From assembly GCA_016207445.1 (NCBI GenBank), contig JACQPS010000190.1:1-26509 (forward strand): a stretch of DNA of 26,509 nucleotides. The letters run 5' to 3'. A program made the translations under genes and the position numbers. Shown here piece by piece: positions 14,735-20,345 of the stretch (position 1 is the stretch's first letter; every line of letters starts with the position of its first letter). Source of the stretch: Gemmatimonadota bacterium (GTDB taxonomy: Bacteria > Gemmatimonadota > Gemmatimonadetes > Longimicrobiales > RSA9). The notes beneath the pieces were generated by a model. It searched no databases. It saw nothing but the letters and a program-made list of their open reading frames with translations, and was not told the DNA's origin.

Positions 14735-16549
14735 CTACCTGGCCAAGCCGGTCGAGCCGCGCAGGGTCGTGGCAGTGGTGGAGCGGTTCCTCGGTTCTCC
14801 GGGAGCAGGCGCCGGGATGCGCTGAGCCGCGCTGGCGCGGCGGGCCGTGAAGTACAGGTACGCGCCCAGCACCAGCAGCAGGAACGCGGCCTGCGCGGCG
14901 AGGCTCTCGGCGAGCGGGTAGGTCCCGAGCAGCTGGCGCAGCGCGGCGTGATCGGGGAACCACGGGAGCGGCCGCGGCGTGAAGACGCCGGCTTCCTGCA
15001 GGTTGTAGAGGCTCTTGCCGACGAAGCCGAACGCCAGGTAGAGCAGGAGCGCGTTGGTCGCGGCGAAGACCTGACGCAGCGGCAGCTTCAGACCGAGCCG
15101 GATGATGACGACGCCGAGCCCGCCGATCACGAGAGCGCCCGGGATCGCGCCGGCCAGCACGGCGCCGGCGCCGCTGTCGAAGAGCAGGGCCTGGTAGAAG
15201 AGCACGGTCTCGAAGCCTTCGCGGTAGACCGCCGCGAAGGCGAGGCCCGCCATGGCGAGCGCCGAGCCGGTGGAGAGGGCGTGGCCGAGCCGCTCCTGCA
15301 GGTAAGCCTTCCAGTCGTGGAGGTAGGTCTTCTGGAAAAGCCAGTGTGACACGTACAGCAGCACCGCCACCGCGACCAGCCCCGTGATTCCCTCGATCAG
15401 CTCGCGGCTGCCGCCATCGATCGGCAGCAGCGTGCGCGCCAGCAGCCACGTGACCAGACTCGCAGCCACGCCGAACGCGGCGCCTGCGTAGATCTGCCGG
15501 TGGTGGCGGCGCTGCGCGCCGATCGCGCCCAGATACGCGAGCAGCGCGGCGATCAGCAGCACCGCCTCCAGCCCCTCGCGCGTCAGGATCACGAACGAGT
15601 TGACGGCGCCGAACCAGAAGGTCGTGTTCGCCCCCAGTTCCGCATCGGCGCCGAGGAATTCCCGGCGCAGCGCGGTGAAGGAAGCGGCGACCGCGGCCGC
15701 CGCCGCCCGCCCGTCGAGCTGCGGCCGCAGCGTGAAATGGATGAGCTGCTCGATGCGATCGACCCGGGCCTGCTCCAGACGCGCCTCGATCGGCTCGAAG
15801 CGATCGAGGTAGAGCGCGTTGAGCCGGCCGAGCGCGCGCTCCGCCTCACCCGACGCATACGCCGACTCCACTTCGTCGAGTTGCGCCAGGATGCCCGCGA
15901 TCTCCTCCGTGCGCGCGCGCGCGCGACCGCCCGGACCGGCCGGCGGATCGATCGCCGCCGCCGCGGCGGCGACCGCGCCGCCTTCGCCCGCGGCAGCCCT
16001 TCCCGGACCCGGTGGCGCGCCCGCGGCCCGCGCGGCCCGCTCGACAGCCGTGAGCTGCGCGTCCAGCGCCTCGACCGCCGCGCGCACGCGTGCCGAGTCC
16101 GGCGGCGGCGGGCCCACCAGCAGCCGCATCAGCTCGTGAAAGCGCTGCTCTGCCTCCTGGACTGCCTCCCCCAACCTCACGTCCGACGACAGACGGCCGC
16201 GCGGGCCGTAGTACAGCTCGATGTACTCCTGTCGCGATACGTACAGGTCCAGCGCGCGCCGCTGCGCGGCCGCAGCATCGCGCACGACCGCCGCGGGAAG
16301 AGATGCGATCCCGCGCCGGATGTCCGTGATCCAGTCGGAAAGTCCGCCCGCGGGCGTGCCCGGAACCGGTGCGCTCGCGCCGGCGACGGAGGGCGCCCCG
16401 GGGGCGGCCCCCGCCGAAGACGGCGGCGACGACGGCGTCGCCTCAACCTCCCTGGCCCCGCGAGACGCTGCCCGCTCGCCACACCCCGCGATCGCACACG
16501 CCAGCAGCAGGATCGCTGCCGCCGGCCAGCGTAAGTTCCGCGTTCCCAT
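14735..16549 (-). CDS. FTR1-family iron permease with periplasmic N-terminal region
   Basis: 604-aa high-affinity iron permease. The C-terminal half has about seven membrane segments carrying both REXXE motifs that bind iron: REGLE 324-328 and REGFE 443-447. The N-terminus is a lipoprotein-type signal with the lipobox IAGC (Cys23), followed by a Pro/Ala/Ser-rich stretch (24-68). A helical extracytoplasmic region (about 70-300) then contains two similar segments, RQEYIELYYGP and YLDRFEPIEARL. No CxxCH heme motif or imelysin HxxE is evident. A Fur-like operator lies 18 bp upstream of the ATG, so expression is probably repressed by iron. The gene is alone: the module upstream on the same strand is separated by a G-rich repeat. 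It converges with the ferredoxin reductase gene. Confidence 0.9.
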   Translation of the reverse strand: MGTRNLRWPAAAILLLACAIAGCGERAASRGAREVEATPSSPPSSAGAAPGAPSVAGASAPVPGTPAGGLSDWITDIRRGIASLPAAVVRDAAAAQRRALDLYVSRQEYIELYYGPRGRLSSDVRLGEAVQEAEQRFHELMRLLVGPPPPDSARVRAAVEALDAQLTAVERAARAAGAPPGPGRAAAGEGGAVAAAAAAIDPPAGPGGRARARTEEIAGILAQLDEVESAYASGEAERALGRLNALYLDRFEPIEARLEQARVDRIEQLIHFTLRPQLDGRAAAAAVAASFTALRREFLGADAELGANTTFWFGAVNSFVILTREGLEAVLLIAALLAYLGAIGAQRRHHRQIYAGAAFGVAASLVTWLLARTLLPIDGGSRELIEGITGLVAVAVLLYVSHWLFQKTYLHDWKAYLQERLGHALSTGSALAMAGLAFAAVYREGFETVLFYQALLFDSGAGAVLAGAIPGALVIGGLGVVIIRLGLKLPLRQVFAATNALLLYLAFGFVGKSLYNLQEAGVFTPRPLPWFPDHAALRQLLGTYPLAESLAAQAAFLLLVLGAYLYFTARRASAAQRIPAPAPGEPRNRSTTATTLRGSTGLAR

Positions 16550-16566
16550 GCGTTGCCTGTGTTAGT

Positions 16567-16581
16567 TGAGATTCATTCTCA
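16567..16581. promoter_or_regulatory. Fur-box-like operator of the iron permease gene
   Basis: TGAGATTCATTCTCA is a dyad with TGAGA and TCTCA arms. Read on the minus strand it matches the commonly seen Fur site TGAGAATnATTCTCA at 13 of 14 defined positions. It sits 18 bp from the ATG of an iron permease, where bound Fur would block transcription. Confidence 0.7.
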
Positions 16582-16629
16582 GGCAAGGTAGCGCGGGACG
16601 TCCGGGTGGGGCAAGAGCGTGGGCTGGTT

Positions 16630-16662
16630 GGGACCGGGTACGGGAACGGGAACGGGTACGGG
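16630..16662 (+). repeat. GGGNNN hexamer array, six G-triplets
   Basis: Six G-triplets, each followed by 3 nt (ACC, TAC, AAC, AAC, TAC), run without interruption on the plus strand, a canonical quadruplex pattern. The array ends 8 bp before the minus-strand stop codon at 16670-16672 and separates the three-gene module from the iron permease promoter. Confidence 0.9.
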
Positions 16663-16669
16663 AGAGAGT

Positions 16670-17425
16670 TTACCAGGCGACCCAGCGTTCGATGGCGCTG
16701 AGGGAGGCGGCGCAGGCGGCGTCCTCGACGGAGCGATCGACGGCGGCGATGCCGGCGAGGCGGGAGACGTAGCGGGTAGTGGCGGCCTCGACGGAGAGCG
16801 CGACGTAGCGGCGGCCGAACAGCTCGACCATGGCGGCTCCCTCGAGCCCGAGGCTGATGGCGTCGCTGGCCTGCTCGGCGGCCAGCAGCGTGGCGCGCGC
16901 GGCGGCCCGCGCGCGTCCGGCTTCGGTGTCGAGCTCGCGGGCCTCACCCGTGAACTGGTCGCCCAGGCGGGCGAGGTCGACGCGGCAGGTCACGTACTGC
17001 CCGCTGCGGTCCACGTGCAGCGAGTCCAGCACGAGGAAGCGTCCCTGCCAGAGCGGCCGCGGTTCCAGCTCGGGGATGTCGGCGGGCGCCGCCTCGGCCG
17101 GTGAGGGCTCGGCACGCGCCCGCTCGCTCGCTCGCTCGCTCGCTCGCTCGGCGCGCGTCCGTACTTCCGTCGCATCGAGCGTGGCGATCTGGATGGCGGC
17201 CTCGTCGAAGGCGAGGCCGCTGTTGCGCAGCGCTTCCCCGGCCGCGCGGCGGATCGTGGCGATCGAAGCGCCGGTCGCGGCCGCGATATAGACATCGCGT
17301 ACCCGTTCGCCGCTGCCGAGCCAGACGGCCGCCGCCAGCACGCCGGGGATGCGCTCGATCTCCTGCGTGGCTTGATCCTCGAGGGGCTCGAGCGGCTCCG
17401 GGCCGGCGGGGAAGGGCGCGTTCAA
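16670..17425 (-). CDS. Two-domain unknown protein C, paralog of 18315-19073
   Basis: 251 aa if started at TTG 17425, which overlaps the upstream gene's stop in a TTGA; no ATG or GTG fits the domain start. Domain 1 (about 18-85) reads as beta-alpha-beta-beta-alpha-beta: IERIPGVLAAAVWL, VRDVYIAA, the helix ATIRRAAGEALRNSG, then IQIATLD. A low-complexity RASE linker (about 90-118) is encoded by a CTCG tract. Domain 2 (about 127-250) has VTCRVDLARLGDQFTGEA, the helix RARAAARATLLAAEQ, GRRYVALSVEAA, and a last helix ending IERWV. It aligns end to end with the 252-aa protein at 18315-19073. There is no signal or membrane segment. I know no function; the fixed arrangement with the ATPase gene between the pair suggests a shared complex or regulatory role. 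Confidence 0.72.
   Translation of the reverse strand: MNAPFPAGPEPLEPLEDQATQEIERIPGVLAAAVWLGSGERVRDVYIAAATGASIATIRRAAGEALRNSGLAFDEAAIQIATLDATEVRTRAERASERASERARAEPSPAEAAPADIPELEPRPLWQGRFLVLDSLHVDRSGQYVTCRVDLARLGDQFTGEARELDTEAGRARAAARATLLAAEQASDAISLGLEGAAMVELFGRRYVALSVEAATTRYVSRLAGIAAVDRSVEDAACAASLSAIERWVAW
17123..17150. repeat. CTCG tetranucleotide tract, 7 units, in coding sequence
   Basis: Seven perfect CTCG units lie inside the minus-strand gene 16670-17425, read as Arg-Ala-Ser-Glu repeats in the linker between its two domains. Because the unit is 4 nt, loss or gain of one unit would shift the frame before domain 2. Confidence 0.92.
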
Positions 17426-18318
17426 GGCAGGGGGCGCGGTAGGCGTAGCGCGAAGTGGCGGACGCCGCCGACGACGGGTCCAGCGACGAGCTGCCCCCCG
17501 GATTGCATGGCGAGGCGGCGGACGTGCGGAAGCACGGCCGCGATGCCGGCCGCCAGATCGGTCGCCCGCTCGCTCGCTTGCTCGGGCTGAGCGCGCGCGC
17601 CGGCTGCGGCGGGCAGAGCCGCGCCGCTGTCCTGAAGCTCGATGACGGCGCGGTCGCCCTCGTAGCGCGCGGCGATGCAGAGCAAGCCGGCGGCGGGCGC
17701 GGATTCGACCATGCCACGCAGCAGCAGCTCGAGCGTCTGCTGCACGAGCGACGCCTCGGCCGCGGCCCAGATCGGCTCGCCCGTGGTCGGCATCGAAACG
17801 GCCAGCGTGAGGTTGCGGGCGTCCGCCAGCGGCCGCACCGTCTCGAGGCAGCGGTGCGCGCTCGCCACCAGGTCGACCGTGCCGGTGACCAGGTGCAGCC
17901 GGCCGGGTTCGCGCGAGACCAGGCGCTGCTCGAGCTCGCGGCAGCGCGCCTTCAGGCGCTCGAGCCGGTGAACGAGGGCGACGGCGGCGACGGCGCCACC
18001 CACGCCCGCCTGCGCGCCGGCCCCCGCCCGCCCGCCCCCTCGCTCGCTCGCTCGCTCGTCCTCCAGCCGTGGCTGCGCCACGTCGCCGGCCTGTGCCAGC
18101 CAGCGTTGAACCAGTCGAACGGTGCGCTGGATGCGCGGGGTGAGCGGTGGAGCCGCCGGACCGAGCGCCTCCAGGCCGCGCAGGAGCGACAGCAGTTCGT
18201 GCGCGAGGGCACGCGTGAGCTCGACGGATGCGGCGAACTTCCCGGAAGAGTGGGAGGCGTGGGCGGGTCGGGTCGAGGCGTCGTCGGCAGCGGGTCCACT
18301 GCGCGGCGCGGGATTCAC
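17422..18318 (-). CDS. Histidine-kinase-like protein with degenerate ATPase domain
   Basis: 298 aa from GTG 18318, which overlaps the previous stop as GTGA. Residues about 30-75 form a helical segment with ALAHELLSLLRGLEAL, resembling a dimerisation/phosphotransfer helix with His40. A second helical stretch (about 110-135) is followed by a GHKL/HATPase-like domain (about 145-295): LVQQTLELLLRGMVES at the N-box position, VIELQDSG at G1, and the closing HVRRLAMQSGGQLVAG...RHFALRLP. The N-box Asn is absent and the G2 glycines are poor, so ATP binding may be lost or altered. There are no membrane or sensor domains. CTCG tracts encode Arg-Ala-Ser-Glu-type residues at 88-92 and 248-251, the latter in the ATP-lid position. 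It is sandwiched between paralogs A and C. Confidence 0.72.
   Translation of the reverse strand: MNPAPRSGPAADDASTRPAHASHSSGKFAASVELTRALAHELLSLLRGLEALGPAAPPLTPRIQRTVRLVQRWLAQAGDVAQPRLEDERASERGGGRAGAGAQAGVGGAVAAVALVHRLERLKARCRELEQRLVSREPGRLHLVTGTVDLVASAHRCLETVRPLADARNLTLAVSMPTTGEPIWAAAEASLVQQTLELLLRGMVESAPAAGLLCIAARYEGDRAVIELQDSGAALPAAAGARAQPEQASERATDLAAGIAAVLPHVRRLAMQSGGQLVAGPVVGGVRHFALRLPRPLP
17569..17584. repeat. CTCG tract, 4 units with one mismatch
   Basis: Three CTCG units and one CTTG, inside the histidine-kinase-like gene at the position of the ATP lid. The mismatch suggests an older, decaying tract. Confidence 0.75.
18039..18058. repeat. CTCG tract, 5 units, in coding sequence
   Basis: Five perfect units within the histidine-kinase-like gene, coding for the linker between its helical N-terminal part and its ATPase-like domain. 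It is followed on the minus strand by a Gly/Ala-rich stretch. Confidence 0.9.
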
Positions 18319-19073
18319 GACGGGAGGTCGACCCAGCGGTTCGTGGCCTGGAGCGCGGCGAGGATCGCGCTCTCTTCCGGCGAGCGCGCGAAGAGCGCCG
18401 CACCCGTCAGCATGATCGCATCGCGCCCGCTGCGGCCATGCGCCGCCACGAGCACGTAGGTGCGGCCGTGCGCTTCCAGCAGGCACGTGCTCTCGAATCC
18501 CAGGTCCTGCTCCGGCAGCGCCTGCGAGAGCGCGGCGAAGATCGCGCGGGCCGCCGCCTCGATCCGCCCCTGGACCGTGTTCGGACCCGCGCCCGCCCCG
18601 ACGAATTCCTGCTGCCCGCGCTGCAACGTGACCCGGCAGGTCGCTTCCTTGAGATCCTGGAAGCGGGCATCGAGTCCCGAGAAACTCAGGCGCTCCGCAG
18701 CGGCAGCCGCGGCGCGGCGGCTGCGCGCTCCGCGGACATCGCCGGCCGGCTCGGCGAGAGGCGCGAGCTGGGCCGAGCCGTTGCGCGGCGCGACGCGCAG
18801 CGCCGCGCCGCTCGGCCGGGACTCGGCGTCGGCGCGCATCTGTGCGACGCTCACGATGCGGCGGTCGATCTCGATGCCGAGCCCCGCACGCAGCGCCGAC
18901 TCCACGTTGCGGACCACCTGCTTGGGCGGGATCTGCCCATCGGCCAGGATGTGGATCTCGCGCAAGCGGCCGCCGGCGCCGGCCACGATGCGCGCCGACA
19001 CGACGCCCGCGAGCGATTCCAAGAGCCGCTCGATGCCCGAGTCGAAGGGTAAGGCGGAGGAAGGTAGAGCCAT
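18315..19073 (-). CDS. Two-domain unknown protein A, first gene of the module
   Basis: 252 aa from ATG 19073; no clear ribosome site. Domain 1 (about 12-80): IERLLESLAGVVSARIV, LREIHILADG, the helix PKQVVRNVESALRAGLG, then DRRIVSVAQM, a compact alternating alpha/beta unit. An Ala/Arg/Pro-rich linker (about 82-127) without a CTCG tract follows. Domain 2 (about 128-248): ATCRVTLQRGQQEFVGAGAG, the helix RIEAAARAIFAALSQAL, a strand HGRTYVLVAAHG, and a final helix ending ATNRWV. The fold order and lengths match the 251-aa protein C, but identity by eye is low, so the duplication is old. No signal peptide. It is divergent from trxB across 158 bp. Function unknown. Confidence 0.74.
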   Translation of the reverse strand: MALPSSALPFDSGIERLLESLAGVVSARIVAGAGGRLREIHILADGQIPPKQVVRNVESALRAGLGIEIDRRIVSVAQMRADAESRPSGAALRVAPRNGSAQLAPLAEPAGDVRGARSRRAAAAAAERLSFSGLDARFQDLKEATCRVTLQRGQQEFVGAGAGPNTVQGRIEAAARAIFAALSQALPEQDLGFESTCLLEAHGRTYVLVAAHGRSGRDAIMLTGAALFARSPEESAILAALQATNRWVDLPS

Positions 19074-19195
19074 GGGTTCGTTTGCTTGCAAAGTTAAGCG
19101 GCAGCTCCGGCGCGCGCCAGAGAATTGCGCGCCGCGCGCGGGCCGCGCGCGGGCGAGAGCGGCGGCTCGTGTGGCGGAGGGCTTGCCAGGATGAT

Positions 19196-19201
19196 TATGA
19201 T
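19196..19201 (+). promoter_or_regulatory. Candidate -10 box of trxB
   Basis: TATGAT matches the -10 consensus at 5 of 6 positions and would start a transcript about 25 nt before the trxB ATG. No good -35 lies 16-18 bp upstream. The 158-bp divergent gap (19074-19231) is otherwise mostly alternating CG; no promoter for the minus-strand module is clear in it. Confidence 0.3.
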
Positions 19202-19231
19202 TCGGAGCGGCAACTCGCACAGAAGGCGGCC

Positions 19232-20266
19232 ATGAAGCCACGTAAGACCGAGACACTCGCGATCGTCGGATCGGGTTCGGCAGCCTGGACGGCGGCCATC
19301 TACGCCGCGCGCGCGAACCTCGACCCGGTCGTGTACGAGGGCGAGCCGATGGGCACCATGCTTCCCGGCGGCCAGCTCATGAACACGACCGAGGTCGAAA
19401 ACTTTCCCGGGGTCCCCGAAGGGATCACCGGACCGGAGCTGATGGAGCGCATGAAGCAGCAGGCGCTCCGCTTCGGCGTGCGCGTCGTGTCCGAGAACGT
19501 CGCGAGCGTGGACCTGCGGCAGTACCCGTTCCTGCTCCGCCCGAACTACAGCGAGGAGATCGAGGCGCTGGCCGTGATCGTAGCCACCGGCGCATTCGCG
19601 CAGTGGCTGGGTGTGCCCAACGAGGACCGCCTCGCGCAGATGGGCGGCGGCGTGTCCGCCTGTGCCGTGTGTGACTCCGCGCTCCCCATCTACCGCAACC
19701 AGGTGCTGGCCGTCGTGGGCGGCGGCGATACGGCCATGGAGGAAGCGCTCTATACGACGAAGTTCTCCAGCGAGACAGTGATCATCCACCGCCGCGACCA
19801 GTTCCGGGCCTCGCGCGTCATGCAGGAGCGCGTGCTCAAGCACCCCAAGATCCGCGTGCTCTGGAACAAGCGGGTGGCCGAGGTGCTCGGCTACGACCAC
19901 GTCACGGGCGTGCGCCTGGAGGACACGGGGACGGGTGAGGTGAGCGAGCTCGAGGTGGGAGGGCTCTTCATCGCCATCGGCCACAAGCCCAATACGGCGT
20001 TCCTGGAGGGACAGCTCGACCTGACGCCGCACGGCTACATCAGGGTGCAGCCGTGGCGGTGCGCGACCAGCATTCCCGGCGTGTTCGCCGCGGGCGACGT
20101 CATGGACGACTACTACCGGCAGGCGGTCACAGCCGCGGGCACCGGGTGTATGGCGGCGCTGGAAGCGGAGCGCTGGCTGGCACACCGCGGCGTGGGCGAA
20201 GCGCCGGTGCTGGAGACCGCGGAGGCGCCCGTGCCGGCGGGTGACGCCGACGAGAAGGCGGTTTAA
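19232..20266 (+). CDS. trxB: Thioredoxin-disulfide reductase
   Basis: Reduces thioredoxin with NADPH through FAD and a redox-active disulfide. 344 aa; the active site is CAVC (Cys144, Cys147) followed by Asp, in the usual GGGVSACAVCDSALP context. The FAD loop is GSGSAAWTAA (13-22), with Ala where GxGxxG has its last Gly, a variation known in the family. NADPH loop GGGDTAMEEA (163-172), HRRDQFRAS (186-194), and the late GVFAAGDVMDDYYRQAVTAAGTG segment. ATG 19232 follows AGAAGG with 5-6 nt spacing. The C-terminal 30 residues are an Ala/Glu/Pro-rich extension beyond the usual end. It is divergent from the unknown three-gene module and convergent with the PBP gene. Confidence 0.95.
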   Translation: MKPRKTETLAIVGSGSAAWTAAIYAARANLDPVVYEGEPMGTMLPGGQLMNTTEVENFPGVPEGITGPELMERMKQQALRFGVRVVSENVASVDLRQYPFLLRPNYSEEIEALAVIVATGAFAQWLGVPNEDRLAQMGGGVSACAVCDSALPIYRNQVLAVVGGGDTAMEEALYTTKFSSETVIIHRRDQFRASRVMQERVLKHPKIRVLWNKRVAEVLGYDHVTGVRLEDTGTGEVSELEVGGLFIAIGHKPNTAFLEGQLDLTPHGYIRVQPWRCATSIPGVFAAGDVMDDYYRQAVTAAGTGCMAALEAERWLAHRGVGEAPVLETAEAPVPAGDADEKAV

Positions 20267-20275
20267 CGAAACATC

Positions 20276-20308
20276 GGGAACGGGTACCGGAAGTGGGAAC
20301 GGGAACGG
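20276..20308 (+). repeat. Degenerate GGGAAC hexamer array
   Basis: GGGAAC, GGGTAC, a degraded unit, then GGGAAC, GGGAAC and a partial unit. Four G-triplets remain, with one long loop. It lies in the gap between the convergent trxB and PBP genes and shares units with the array at 16630-16662. Confidence 0.75.
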
Positions 20309-20326
20309 AGCGGCTGCGTTCCCGTT
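20298..20326. terminator. Terminator hairpin between trxB and the PBP gene
   Basis: AACGGGAACG (20298-20307) pairs perfectly over 10 bp with CGTTCCCGTT (20317-20326), with a 9-nt loop. The next bases are GGTGTT, a weak T-rich tail for trxB. Placed between two convergent genes, it can serve both. The left arm is part of the hexamer array. Confidence 0.55.
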
Positions 20327-20345
20327 GGTGTTCCCGGCTGTTTGG

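Noticed and set aside
12918..15449. A minus-strand open frame of over 800 codons across the CDP-alcohol transferase and ferredoxin reductase genes
   Set aside because: Composition is arginine/glycine-biased with no motif, and it runs antisense to two genes with complete catalytic signatures.
17123..18058. CRISPR-like array suggested by spaced repeats
   Set aside because: The repeats are 4-nt tandem tracts without regular spacers, and they lie inside coding sequence.
19105..19160. Alternating CG stretch with GGCGCGC/GCGCGCC arms, considered as an operator or Z-DNA element
   Set aside because: Such runs arise easily at this base composition, and no specific dyad or spacing tied it to trxB or the module.
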